From the NCBI GenBank assembly GCA_030674455.1, contig JAUSGQ010000028.1, positions 1 through 55,498 of the forward strand: a stretch of 55,498 nucleotides of DNA, read 5' to 3'. Under the pieces are notes generated by a model. It was not told where the DNA came from and made no database searches. It was given only the letters and a program-made list of their open reading frames with translations. Position numbers and translations under genes: made by a program. This stretch comes from a bacterium (lineage in GTDB: Bacteria > Patescibacteriota > Minisyncoccia > Phycocordibacterales > UBA2100). Every line of letters begins with the position of its first letter. Positions within the stretch are counted from its first letter, which is position 1. Positions 1-7,085 of the stretch are shown piece after piece.

Positions 1-44
1 AGAAAATGGGGTCAGCCACCATTCTTTCAGAAATTATGGCAGTC

Positions 45-67
45 ACTTGGGGGTGAAACCCCCAAGT
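45..67. repeat. Palindromic hairpin, 10-bp stem with GAA triloop
   Basis: ACTTGGGGGT pairs with ACCCCCAAGT around a GAA loop. An identical copy lies at 18675-18697, and a relative in the opposite orientation (loop TTC) lies at 458-482. A different stem with the same GAA triloop follows at 87-111. The shared architecture suggests one dispersed family. Confidence 0.75.
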
Positions 68-86
68 AGTCTCTAGCACCCAACAC

Positions 87-111
87 ATCGCGGTGGCGAA
101 GCCACCGCGAT
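87..111. terminator. 11-bp hairpin with GAA triloop downstream of the VapC remnant
   Basis: ATCGCGGTGGC pairs perfectly with GCCACCGCGAT around GAA. It sits about 10 bases beyond the stop codon of the minus-strand PIN-domain remnant. It could be that gene's former transcription terminator, although no clear T-tract follows, or another member of the GAA-loop palindrome group. Confidence 0.4.
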
Positions 112-121
112 GATGTTCGTC

Positions 122-199
122 TTAAATTTTCTCAATAGAAAGCCCATGAACGCGCCTGAAGTCGCGCGTATTGCGGGTGACAAGCGTTGTTCCAGTGAA
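122..199 (-). pseudogene. 3' remnant of a VapC-like PIN-domain toxin gene
   Basis: The minus strand encodes GTTLVTRNTRDFRRVHGLSI followed by EKI and a stop. This is the typical C-terminal pattern of VapC PIN-domain ribonucleases (LVTxNTRxF, then a short final strand). Only about 25 codons remain. The reading frame is cut at about position 199, where a GGGGTAACGG-type repeat and a transposase fragment begin. No antitoxin is visible. The family call rests on motif recognition only, and the fragment is too short to be functional. Confidence 0.5.
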
Positions 200-240
200 C
201 GGGGGGTAACGGGGTAACGGGGACAGGCACAGTTTTTGCA
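200..240 (+). repeat. REP-like repeat upstream of a RAYT remnant
   Basis: The tract contains tandem GGGGTAAC units and ends in ACGGGGACAGGCAC. G-rich sequences of this kind commonly precede REP-associated tyrosine (Y1) transposase genes, and a transposase N-terminus follows at 256. It marks the point where the VapC-like gene is interrupted. Confidence 0.45.
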
Positions 241-255
241 TGATATGATGTCTAT

Positions 256-354
256 ATGGCACGATCCGCCCGTACCGACATCGGAAACATTCCGTACCAT
301 GTTCTGAATAGGGCTGTAGGTAGATTTAAGATATTTTCAACACCGAGTGTTTGA
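256..354 (+). pseudogene. N-terminal fragment of a REP-associated Y1 transposase
   Basis: A 32-codon frame begins MARSARTDIGNIPYHVLNRA, continues VGRFKIFSTPSV and stops. The pattern (basic start, YHVLNRAVGR, then aromatic residues) is the usual N-terminus of RAYT proteins. The downstream HUH and catalytic Tyr regions are absent. With the upstream G-rich repeat it is probably a decayed REP/RAYT insertion that truncated the VapC-like gene. The intact RAYT at 23237 has a related N-terminus (YHIYNRGAGKQ). Confidence 0.6.
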
Positions 355-574
355 CGATATAGGATATCCACTAAATACTACGACCGTGGGAGTTTGCGGA
401 TATGGTGGTGGTCTCCAAAACACAATAAGGAAAAGTTGTCAGGAAACTTATTCACCCCACTTAGGGGTTTCACCCCTAAGTGAGTGTTATCTGCGAGACT
501 TAATCCCTAGTGAGCATTTGATTGCCGGATGTGTATGTTGTATGTCTCATGGGGTATACTATTATCTCCACCAT
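355..574. other. Gap before proS with one palindrome and a -10-like box
   Basis: No convincing gene is visible here; an open frame continuous with proS runs through it but lacks ProS similarity. It holds the TTC-loop palindrome (458-482) and a TATACT box at 555-560, 14 bases before the chosen proS start. No good -35 match is seen. Confidence 0.5.
458..482. repeat. Palindromic hairpin, 11-bp stem with TTC triloop
   Basis: CACTTAGGGGT pairs perfectly with ACCCCTAAGTG around TTC, the complement of the GAA loop of the copies at 45 and 18675. It is therefore the same family in the opposite orientation with a compensated stem change. Confidence 0.7.
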
Positions 575-1831
575 ATGCGGCAATCTCAACTCTTCACCAA
601 GACTCGAAAATCTGCTCCCAAAGACGAGGTCACAAAAAATGCCCAGCTTCTGATTCGTGCCGGATACATTCATAAAGAAATGGCGGGAGTCTATGACTAC
701 CTGCCGCTTGGGTTTCGGGTGATTGAAAATATACGAAAGATAATCCGCGAGGAGATGAATGCTATCGGCGGGCAGGAAGTTTCTCTTTCCGCCCTGCAGG
801 ATCCCGAGATTTGGAAAGCCACCGACCGCTGGGATGATTCGAATGTGGATGTGTGGTTCAAGACAAAATTAAAGAACGACACAGAGCTCGGCCTTGGCTG
901 CACGCACGAAGAGCCGATGGCGCGGATGATGCGCGAACATGTGAATTCCTACCGCGACCTGCCCCGCTATACGTATCAATTCCAGACCAAGTTTAGGAAC
1001 GAACTGCGCGCGAAATCGGGCATCATGCGCGGAAGGGAGTTCCTGATGAAAGACATGTATTCGTTCAGCCGAAATCAGGAAGAGCTGGACGCGTTTTATG
1101 ACAAAGCGATACAGGCCTACAAAAATGTATTCAAGCGTGCCGGTATCGGCGAGAAGACGTATCTCACGTTCGCTTCGGGCGGGATGTTCAGCAAATTCAG
1201 CCATGAATTCCAGACGCTGTGCGATGCGGGAGAGGATAAAATTTATCTTGATAAAGAAAAGAACATTGCCGTAAACGAAGGCATGATGCAGGACGAGATT
1301 TTGGCGAGCCTCGGCGTCAAGCGCGAATCGCTAGTTGAATCTAAGTCAATCGAAGTCGGGAATATATTCAAATTCGGAACTCGGTACACATCCGAACTCG
1401 GCGTTACGTTCAAAGACGAAAGCGGCAACGAAGTTCCGGTCGTTTTTGGCGCCTATGGCATAGGGCTTAGCCGGCTCATGGGTACTATCGTGGAGCTATT
1501 GTCCGACGAAAAGGGGATTGTCTGGCCGAATGAAGTCGCGCCCTATCAAGCGCACATCATTTCAATCTCGGGCGGAAACAAAGATGTGGTCGCGGAGGCG
1601 GACAATCTATACAATCTGCTTACGGAGCACGGAATCGAGACTCTCTATGATGACCGCGATTTGCGAGCCGGAGAGAAATTTGCGGATTCGGATTTGATCG
1701 GAATTCCAACGCGGCTCGTAGTATCGGAGAAGACTCTTTCTGCCGGTGGCGTGGAAGTAGTTTCCCGAAATGGCGGAGGAACGACACTTGTGCCGGAAAG
1801 CGCTATAATCGACAGTCTCGTAGAGAAATAA
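575..1831 (+). CDS. proS: Prolyl-tRNA synthetase, short form without the INS editing domain
   Basis: Class II synthetase that charges tRNA-Pro in the cytoplasm. From ATG 575 the product has 418 residues. Motif 1 is near residues 28-53, a CTHEE loop near 106-110, motif 2 (FRNELRAKSGIMRGREF) near 137-155, and motif 3 (GAYGIGLSRLMG) follows. The C-terminal HGTP anticodon-binding domain starts at ISGGNKD. The roughly 180-residue INS editing insertion of the long bacterial form is absent: motif 2 passes directly into KTYLTFASGGMFS. The frame is open back to 347, but the extra 76 residues look unlike ProS, so 575 is preferred. Two tRNA-Pro genes lie in the same window (7192, 8304). Confidence 0.93.
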   Translation: MRQSQLFTKTRKSAPKDEVTKNAQLLIRAGYIHKEMAGVYDYLPLGFRVIENIRKIIREEMNAIGGQEVSLSALQDPEIWKATDRWDDSNVDVWFKTKLKNDTELGLGCTHEEPMARMMREHVNSYRDLPRYTYQFQTKFRNELRAKSGIMRGREFLMKDMYSFSRNQEELDAFYDKAIQAYKNVFKRAGIGEKTYLTFASGGMFSKFSHEFQTLCDAGEDKIYLDKEKNIAVNEGMMQDEILASLGVKRESLVESKSIEVGNIFKFGTRYTSELGVTFKDESGNEVPVVFGAYGIGLSRLMGTIVELLSDEKGIVWPNEVAPYQAHIISISGGNKDVVAEADNLYNLLTEHGIETLYDDRDLRAGEKFADSDLIGIPTRLVVSEKTLSAGGVEVVSRNGGGTTLVPESAIIDSLVEK

Positions 1832-1857
1832 GGAGCGAAGCGACTATATTTCTCACG

Positions 1858-1963
1858 ACCCAGCATTAATTTTGAAACTTGCGATAAATATGCAAAACTA
1901 CATCTCCCAATCAATGACTGACGTTTTGGCAATGAATTCTGAAGCTCAAAATTGGTGCTGGGT
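1858..1963 (+). promoter_or_regulatory. Inverted-repeat leader before mreB
   Basis: ACCCAGCATTAATTTTGA (1858-1875) pairs with TCAAAATTGGTGCTGGGT (1946-1963). This 18-bp stem has two differences that are both U.G wobbles in RNA. Inside, TGCAAAAC and GTTTTGGCA can also pair. The outer arm ends directly before the AGGA ribosome-binding site (1964-1967) and the mreB ATG (1973). It could be a structured leader RNA or one more dispersed inverted repeat. Confidence 0.5.
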
Positions 1964-1972
1964 AGGAAAATA

Positions 1973-3064
1973 ATGAATATTATGGCAAGCCTATTTGAAA
2001 CTGTAAATAATTACAAGGAGCGCATCCTTCAGTATTTTTCCAATGACATCGGAATTGATTTGGGGACAGCGAACACTCTCGTGTACGTCAAAGGGCGCGG
2101 TATTGTCATCAATGAGCCGTCAATTGTCGCGGTAAACCAGAAGACGGGGAAAGTTGTCGCCGTAGGAATGCAGGCAAAAGAAATGCTCGGCCGGACTCCG
2201 CCGCACATCACGGCGGTGCAGCCGGTCATAGACGGTGTAATCTCCGATTTCGAGGTTACTTCTGAAATGCTCGCGTATCTAATAAACAAGGCGCAAGCGG
2301 GACATACCAAATTCCTCGGCCCGCGTGTCGTCATCGGAGTTCCATCCGGAATCACATCAGTCGAAGTGCGAGCTGTGCGCGACGCAGCGCGGGATGCAGG
2401 GGCGAGAGAGGTACACATCGTCGAAGAACCGATGGCCGCGGCCATAGGAATTGAACTACCGGTGCATGAGCCGACCGGAAGCATGGTCATAGACATCGGC
2501 GGCGGCACGACGGATATCGGCATAATCGCTTTGGGCGGTCTCGTGAACGCAAAGAATGTCCGCGTCGCGGGGGACAGATTTAATACGGATATCATCGGAC
2601 ATGCGCGCAACGAATTCAAAATCCTTATCGGCGTGAAAAGCGCGGAAGAGATAAAAATCTCGGTCGCCTCTGTGACTCCCGGAAGAGAACGGCTCGAGGC
2701 CATCGCCCGCGGGCGGGATTTAGTCACGGGTCTTCCGCGAGAAATGATAGTTACCGACCAGGATGTACGCAACGCGATAGGGCACTCCATTGAAGAGCTC
2801 GTGGAGGCGGTGAAAGAAGTTCTGGAAACAACACAGCCGGAAATCGTTGCCGATGTGATGCAGAGAGGAATTTATCTTGCGGGCGGCGGAGCTTTGATAC
2901 GCGGACTTCCTCAATTCCTGAACGCGACGCTCGGCGTGCCTGTAATGGTGGCCGCCGACCCGCTCACGGCAGTTGTCCGCGGTACGAGCATTATTCTTGA
3001 TGATTTAGAACTTTATCGCGAGGCGCTCTTGCGAAGCGACGATGAACTTGTTCCGACGGAATAA
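1973..3064 (+). CDS. mreB: Rod-shape actin homologue MreB
   Basis: Cytoskeletal ATPase that forms membrane-bound filaments guiding lateral wall synthesis. 363 residues, normal for the family. Visible are the phosphate-1 loop (GIDLGTANTLVYVKG), the phosphate-2 loop (VIDIGGGTTDIG) and the adenosine motif (GIYLAGGGALIRG). The start is ATG 1973, preceded by AGGAAAATA; the frame extends to a TTG at 1952 without support. The gene overlaps mreC by 23 bases, followed by a short MreD-like gene and PBP2, so it heads a conventional rod-elongation operon. Confidence 0.96.
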   Translation: MNIMASLFETVNNYKERILQYFSNDIGIDLGTANTLVYVKGRGIVINEPSIVAVNQKTGKVVAVGMQAKEMLGRTPPHITAVQPVIDGVISDFEVTSEMLAYLINKAQAGHTKFLGPRVVIGVPSGITSVEVRAVRDAARDAGAREVHIVEEPMAAAIGIELPVHEPTGSMVIDIGGGTTDIGIIALGGLVNAKNVRVAGDRFNTDIIGHARNEFKILIGVKSAEEIKISVASVTPGRERLEAIARGRDLVTGLPREMIVTDQDVRNAIGHSIEELVEAVKEVLETTQPEIVADVMQRGIYLAGGGALIRGLPQFLNATLGVPVMVAADPLTAVVRGTSIILDDLELYREALLRSDDELVPTE

Positions 3065-3860
3065 CACCCTGCAAGGCAGATGGCCTACCCGCACAGGGAG
3101 AAAAAGCATTTTTATAGCTACGCTCATAGTATGCGCTCTTATTGTCTTTGACGCGCTTTCTGGCGGCTCAGTGCGCTCGCTTGTTCGGCATGCGGGCGCA
3201 ACTATGTGGAGCGCGGGTGTTTCAGTCGGAAATTCGATTTTCGGAAGCGGGCTCTTCACGACGCGCCGCGCTCTCATTGCAGAAAATGCATCACTCTCCG
3301 AACAGATAGCGCAATTTCAGGAACAAGCCGCGGCATACAGAGTACTGCAGGCGGAAAACAACACTCTCCGAGACATGCTCAATGTGGCGGAAATACAGCG
3401 CGGCCAAAATAGGGATGCGGGGATTACCGCGCCGATAATTTCTTCGTTTCGCGCTTCTCCATACGGGACGTTTCAGATAGGAGCCGGTACAGCCGATTCC
3501 GTTGCTCCGGGAAATCTTGTTCTGAGCGCAGAGAATTTCGTCATCGGTAGGATTGAGACGGCAGACGCAAACTCATCGCTTGCGAGGGAAATTTTCGCGC
3601 CTAACATTTCCACCGATGCGGTCCTTCACGGAGTCGGAGTCGCAGTATTAGGACAGGGTGGAGGGAACGCCCGGACAGACGTCCCGCGGCAAACCGATGT
3701 CTCGCTCGGAGACCCTGTTGTTTCCGCTCCCCTTGGCTCGCGCGCCATTGGCGTTGTGGGCAAGGTGACAGAGGATTCCGGAGATGCCTATAAGCGTGTG
3801 CAGATATATCTTCCGGTAAACCTTTCCGTTCTGCAGTTTGTGTATGTCGTCAAAAAGTGA
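3042..3860 (+). CDS. mreC: Rod-shape-determining protein MreC
   Basis: Membrane-anchored scaffold of the elongasome that links MreB filaments to PBP2. The 272-residue product has a basic N-terminus, one membrane segment (about 22-42), a coiled coil (about 78-112, AENASLSEQIAQFQEQAAAYRVLQAEN) and the periplasmic beta domain with the usual ISSFRASPYGTFQIGAG and GDPVVSAPLGSRAIGVVGKV stretches. It starts inside the last codons of mreB, consistent with translational coupling. The length is near the family norm. Confidence 0.92.
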   Translation: MNLFRRNNTLQGRWPTRTGRKSIFIATLIVCALIVFDALSGGSVRSLVRHAGATMWSAGVSVGNSIFGSGLFTTRRALIAENASLSEQIAQFQEQAAAYRVLQAENNTLRDMLNVAEIQRGQNRDAGITAPIISSFRASPYGTFQIGAGTADSVAPGNLVLSAENFVIGRIETADANSSLAREIFAPNISTDAVLHGVGVAVLGQGGGNARTDVPRQTDVSLGDPVVSAPLGSRAIGVVGKVTEDSGDAYKRVQIYLPVNLSVLQFVYVVKK

Positions 3861-3864
3861 AGTA

Positions 3865-3960
3865 CCAATCTATAAATGGATTCCAATCTACAAATAACTA
3901 CGAATAGAATTCCAGAGGTGAGTCCTCGGCACTGCGAGGTCTCTCCTCGGGAATTTGCCC
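3865..3960. repeat. CCAATCTA repeat pair and GAGGT...CCTCGGGAAT palindrome
   Basis: CCAATCTATAAAT (3865-3877) and CCAATCTACAAAT (3883-3895) are tandem copies of a motif also seen at 14421 and 43029. A hairpin-rich stretch follows whose end, CTCTCCTCGGGAAT, resembles the element after tRNA-Met near 50540-50590 (GTCTCCTCGGGAAT). Both are dispersed intergenic repeats inside an otherwise tight operon. Confidence 0.55.
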
Positions 3961-3989
3961 CTATTGATAGCTAGTAAATTGAAAATTCT

Positions 3990-4247
3990 ATGTCTCGCAT
4001 ATTTCGTCCAACTTTGGCCATCGTCGGGACTCTCGCTGCGATATTTGCGCCGCCATGGGTGACCATTCTTTGCATGGGAGTGTTGGCATTTCGCTATCCG
4101 GCGTGGGAAGTTCTTTTCATCGGCCTACTTACGGATTTTCTTTGGATTCCGCCGGGTCTATTACATCCGCTTCCCATTTTTACCATCGCGGCATTTATTC
4201 TCGTGTGGGGGCTTGAGCCATTGCGAAAAGAATTCCTGTTTTCTTAA
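3990..4247 (+). CDS. mreD: Short MreD-like membrane protein
   Basis: An 85-residue protein with about three hydrophobic segments (LAIVGTLAAIFAPPWVTIL, GVLAFRYPAWEVLFIGLLTDFLW, LPIFTIAAFILVW). The position between mreC and PBP2 and the GLLTDFLW segment, reminiscent of the GLLxD region of MreD, point to MreD. At 85 residues it is about half the usual length. It may be a reduced MreD or an unrelated small membrane protein in the same slot. The symbol is by context. Confidence 0.55.
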   Translation: MSRIFRPTLAIVGTLAAIFAPPWVTILCMGVLAFRYPAWEVLFIGLLTDFLWIPPGLLHPLPIFTIAAFILVWGLEPLRKEFLFS

Positions 4248-4254
4248 CAAGTTT

Positions 4255-4292
4255 CTAGCAGTCAGACTGCTAAATGGCAGTCTGACTGCTAG
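4255..4292. terminator. 16-bp perfect hairpin between mreD-like and PBP2 genes
   Basis: CTAGCAGTCAGACTGC pairs with GCAGTCTGACTGCTAG around TAAATG. Each arm is itself palindromic (GCAGTC-A-GACTGC). Related GTC-A-GAC cores occur at the end of the SerC-like gene and at 50099-50125. It could attenuate read-through into the PBP2 gene, which has its own -10 box just downstream, but no T-tract follows. Confidence 0.5.
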
Positions 4293-4306
4293 TGTTTGCA
4301 AAATGA

Positions 4307-4312
4307 TATAGT
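4307..4312 (+). promoter_or_regulatory. Extended -10 box (TGATATAGT) for a near-leaderless mrdA transcript
   Basis: TATAGT preceded by TGA lies only 6 bases before the ATG at 4319, so transcription would start at or next to the start codon. No -35 match at the usual distance. The same layout recurs at seven other genes of this window. Confidence 0.5.
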
Positions 4313-4318
4313 AACAAA

Positions 4319-6106
4319 ATGACCTGGTTCAGAACGCGCAGAAAACGAACATACGAAATCGCTCCGGACGAGATATTTCTCGATTCTTCTAATCTTCCGA
4401 GCCATAACGAACGCCAGTTCGAAGGCCGCGTCGACCACCCGGTTTCGGGAAGAGCCATTTGGAGCGTTGGCATCGCTTTTTTTGTCCTGGCCTCCGTATT
4501 TACGGCGCGCGCATACAGTTTGCAGATATCACAGGGAGAAAATTTCACCAACATTTCGCGAAATAATCGCTTGGACAAGTCTCTCATATTCGCGATGCGC
4601 GGAATTATTTACGACAGGACGGGACGCGAACTGGCGTGGAACGAATCTGCCCCGTCGGTTCGCGCCGATGTCGCGATAGATTCCGCCACATCGTCGGTAT
4701 TCGCGCTTCGCAAATACAGCTCTCTTCCCGGACTCTCTCACCTCATAGGATTTGTCCGGTATCCCAAGGCGGACGCCAATGGAACATGGTGGCGTGAAGA
4801 CTATGCAGGCATTTCAGGCGTAGAGCTTTCTTTTGACGACGTTCTTAAAGGCACCAACGGCAGTACGATGCGAGAGACTGACGCGCGCGCGCACGTCGTG
4901 CGGGAAAATCTTGTCGCGCTGCCGCAAAATGGCGCCGACATAAAGCTCTCGATAGACGCGGGAGTACAAAGCGAGCTCTACAAAATGCTTTCAGCGCATG
5001 CGGCCGCCAACAGATTTAACGGCGGAGCATCGGTCATCATGGATGTGCAGACCGGAGAAATTCTCGCGCTCGCAAGTTTCCCCGAGTACGACCACACAGC
5101 GTTTACCGAAGGCAACGCGCGCGCTGTCCGCGATGCGATTAATAATCCGCGCACGCCGATGCTCAATCGTGCTGTTGCCGGCGCGTACACTCCCGGCTCC
5201 ATTGTGAAGCCGATTTTCGCAGCCGCCGCGCTCAAGGAAGGCATTATTAGTCCGGACAAACAAATTCTATCAACGGGAGCGATAAAAATCCCGAATCCGT
5301 ACGACCCGGAACATCCTTCTGTATTCAGGGACTGGGCAGTGCATGGATTGGTAGACATGCGCACCGCACTTGCTGTTTCGTCAGACGAATATTTTTATAC
5401 GATAGGCGGCGGCTATGCCGGACAGAAAGGGTTAGGCGTTAACCTCCTTGACCAGTATGCGCGCGCCTTTGGGCTTTCCGCTCCTACCGGAATCGCGCTT
5501 GTGGGTGAAGTTTCGGGAGTTATTCCGACGCCTGCGTGGAAAGAGTCTGTCTTCGGCACGGACGACCCGTGGCGAATTGGAGACACCTACCACACGGCAA
5601 TCGGGCAATACGGATTCCAGATAACGCCAATACAGGCGGTGAGATATGTTTCTGCCATTGCAAACGGCGGAAAGCTCCTTACGCCGCAATTGCTCGCTCG
5701 CCCCGTTAGAAGTCAGACGTCCGATAGTAACGCAAAAATCCCCGAAACTTCTAACGGGGCGGGTTCAACGCCGGAATATACCGAAGTGGGTATTCCTGAT
5801 GAATATTTGCAGGTGGTGCGCGAAGGGATGCGATTGGCTGTGACGTCGACGCGCAAAGATGCGACGGTAAAATTCTTTAATATCGGCGGAATTCATATAG
5901 CGGCAAAAACGGGAACGGCGCAGACAGGAGCCAAAAACGAATCCATGAACTCGTGGTCAATCGGTTTTTGGCCATCGGAGAACCCGCGTTTTGCGTACGC
6001 CACCGTTCTTGAAAAGGCTCCGGCAGGAACGCTCGCGGGCGCTGCCCCGGCGATGCTCCCATTTTTCCGGTGGCTTATGGTTCATAGACCGGAATACATA
6101 TATTAG
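4319..6106 (+). CDS. mrdA: Penicillin-binding protein 2 (elongasome transpeptidase)
   Basis: Class B transpeptidase that crosslinks lateral-wall peptidoglycan with MreC. 595 residues: one membrane segment (about 46-64), dimerisation domain (MRGIIYDRTGRELA near 93-106), then the transpeptidase domain with SIVK (Ser294, Lys297), SSD at 354-356 (SxD is usual for PBP2), and KTG at 530-532. Residues 461-483 are encoded by an inverted repeat (CCCCGTTAGAAG ... CTTCTAACGGGG, positions 5700-5760) that also occurs as a leader element at 17278 and 25421; it is an in-frame insertion near the domain end. Last gene of the Mre cluster. Confidence 0.92.
   Translation: MTWFRTRRKRTYEIAPDEIFLDSSNLPSHNERQFEGRVDHPVSGRAIWSVGIAFFVLASVFTARAYSLQISQGENFTNISRNNRLDKSLIFAMRGIIYDRTGRELAWNESAPSVRADVAIDSATSSVFALRKYSSLPGLSHLIGFVRYPKADANGTWWREDYAGISGVELSFDDVLKGTNGSTMRETDARAHVVRENLVALPQNGADIKLSIDAGVQSELYKMLSAHAAANRFNGGASVIMDVQTGEILALASFPEYDHTAFTEGNARAVRDAINNPRTPMLNRAVAGAYTPGSIVKPIFAAAALKEGIISPDKQILSTGAIKIPNPYDPEHPSVFRDWAVHGLVDMRTALAVSSDEYFYTIGGGYAGQKGLGVNLLDQYARAFGLSAPTGIALVGEVSGVIPTPAWKESVFGTDDPWRIGDTYHTAIGQYGFQITPIQAVRYVSAIANGGKLLTPQLLARPVRSQTSDSNAKIPETSNGAGSTPEYTEVGIPDEYLQVVREGMRLAVTSTRKDATVKFFNIGGIHIAAKTGTAQTGAKNESMNSWSIGFWPSENPRFAYATVLEKAPAGTLAGAAPAMLPFFRWLMVHRPEYIY
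5700..5760 (+). repeat. PVRS/SNG inverted repeat inserted in frame in mrdA
   Basis: Arms CCCCGTTAGAAG and CTTCTAACGGGG (12 bp, perfect) flank about 35 bases containing GCAAAAATC. Translated here it reads PVRS...SNG. The same arms, at 17278-17374 and 25423-25522, form leader elements in front of other genes. Confidence 0.75.
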
Positions 6107-6203
6107 GTGATAGGGAATAGGGTGTAGGTGATAGTAAATGCACATTACGTACGATTTTCTTTCCCTAAAACCTATAACCTAAAACCTAGAACCTGTTTGC
6201 GCC

Positions 6204-6231
6204 TTGCTCTTGCAATCGCAAACTGTATAAT
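6204..6231 (+). promoter_or_regulatory. greA promoter
   Basis: TTGCTC (6204-6209), 16-base spacer, TATAAT (6226-6231) preceded by TG. The ATG follows 12 bases after the -10 box. Upstream (6165-6196) lie degenerate heptad repeats of the ACCTATA/ACCTAAA type. Confidence 0.65.
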
Positions 6232-6243
6232 GCTGCGCACAAT

Positions 6244-6711
6244 ATGAATGATGAAACAAATTACTTGAGCAAAGAGAAGTTTGATGAATTTACAAAAGAG
6301 CTCGAGCATTTAAAAACGGTTCGCAGACGCGAAATTGCCGAGCAGTTGGAATACGCCCGTTCATTGGGCGATTTGTCTGAGAATGCGGAGTATGAGGAAG
6401 CGCGGAATCTTCAGGCCGCGACGGAAGACCGCATTCGCAATATAGAAGAAAGCCTCGCGCGTGCGCGAATCATAGAGCATCCGAAGGGAAACATAGTCTC
6501 TTTGGGCAATTTTGTGACTATCCAAAAACAGGGTGAAAAGGAGGAGCACACTTATGAGATTGTCGGCTCTGCGGAAGCCAACATGCAGGAACACAAAATC
6601 TCTCATCTCTCTCCACTTGGTTCGTCATTGATGGGGAAAAAGAAAAGCGAAGTTTTCTCATTTGAAACTCCAAAGGGTGCGCAGAAGTATAAAATCGTAA
6701 ATATTAAGTAG
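6244..6711 (+). CDS. greA: Transcript cleavage factor GreA
   Basis: Rescues backtracked RNA polymerase by stimulating transcript cleavage through the secondary channel. 155 residues, standard length. The N-terminal coiled coil carries the tip acidic pair in GDLSENAEYEEA (about 41-52). The C-terminal FKBP-like domain contains HKISHLSPLGSSLMGKKKSEVFSFETP, split here as ISHLSPLGSSLMGKK and SEVFSFETP. Own promoter upstream and a strong hairpin terminator 11 bases after the stop. Confidence 0.95.
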   Translation: MNDETNYLSKEKFDEFTKELEHLKTVRRREIAEQLEYARSLGDLSENAEYEEARNLQAATEDRIRNIEESLARARIIEHPKGNIVSLGNFVTIQKQGEKEEHTYEIVGSAEANMQEHKISHLSPLGSSLMGKKKSEVFSFETPKGAQKYKIVNIK

Positions 6712-6727
6712 TCCATTGGTTGCTTGC

Positions 6728-6763
6728 GCAAAATGGCCAGAAATAATTTCTGGCCATTTTGCG
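6728..6763. terminator. Bidirectional terminator hairpin after greA and the tRNA-Ala tail elements
   Basis: GCAAAATGGCCAGAAA pairs with TTTCTGGCCATTTTGC, a 16-bp stem with A-rich and T-rich flanks. It can stop greA transcription on the plus strand and, on the minus strand, transcription arriving through the two tail elements behind tRNA-Ala(CGC). Confidence 0.75.
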
Positions 6764-6766
6764 GTT

Positions 6767-6884
6767 GGTGGACCCAGGGAGAATCGGTCAGGCGTTCCGC
6801 GTGCGCCGTCGCGCACGCGGCCGCACGACCCTAGCTCGCGGCTGCGCCTTCTGGCTCGGCATCGCTCCGCTTTTCGATTCCCCA
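6767..6884 (-). ncRNA. tRNA-tail structured element, copy 2 (behind tRNA-Ala CGC)
   Basis: Read on the minus strand, an outer stem (GGGGAATCG ... CGATTCTCCC) ends in GGTCCACCA, a degenerate copy of the 3' end of the upstream tRNA-Ala(CGC). Inside is a hairpin GCGTGCG/CGCACGC whose loop (GCCGTCGC on the plus strand, 6805-6812) is identical in the other minus-strand copies while the stem differs. The motif CATCGCTCCG near the proximal end is shared with the tRNA-Val copy. Not a recognised RNA family. Confidence 0.6.
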
Positions 6885-6885
6885 C

Positions 6886-6907
6886 AGAAGCGCATAAATG
6901 CGCTTCT
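6886..6907. terminator. Hairpin between the two tRNA-tail elements
   Basis: AGAAGCGCA pairs with TGCGCTTCT around TAAA. It separates the two tandem tail elements, mirroring the hairpins that follow the other copies. Confidence 0.55.
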
Positions 6908-6911
6908 TCCT

Positions 6912-7041
6912 TGTGGACCTGGGGGGAATCGGTCAAGCGCTCGGAATTTTGCCGTCGCAAAAATTCCTCCGCCTGACCACGCTCGCGCATCCCCATCTGC
7001 TGATGGGGCGCCAGCGCTCGCTTTCGATTCCCCCCAACTCC
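6912..7041 (-). ncRNA. tRNA-tail structured element, copy 1 (behind tRNA-Ala CGC)
   Basis: The outer stem GGGGGGAATCG (plus 6921-6931) with CGATTCCCCCC (plus 7025-7035) is 11 bp, perfect, and extends through AAGCG/CGCTT. The distal end repeats 19 bases of the tRNA 3' end exactly (6913-6931 equals 7088-7106). Two internal hairpins: one with stem GAATTTTGC/GCAAAAATTC and invariant loop GCCGTCGC (6951-6958), one CCCCATC/GATGGGG. Order on the minus strand: tRNA, terminator, inverted T-arm, core, direct tRNA end, hairpin. Confidence 0.65.
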
Positions 7042-7049
7042 AAAAACCA

Positions 7050-7079
7050 CACACCGCCAGAGACATGCTCTGGCGGTGG
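7050..7079 (-). terminator. Terminator of tRNA-Ala(CGC)
   Basis: ACCGCCAGAG pairs with CTCTGGCGGT around ACATG. It lies just beyond the tRNA 3' end on the minus strand and is followed by a T-rich run in that direction. Confidence 0.65.
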
Positions 7080-7085
7080 CAGTTT

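Noticed and set aside
2029-2790. 253-codon open frame on the minus strand opposite mreB
   Set aside because: It lies fully inside the clear mreB gene on the other strand, shows no domain and has the Ser/Pro/Thr-rich composition of a codon shadow.
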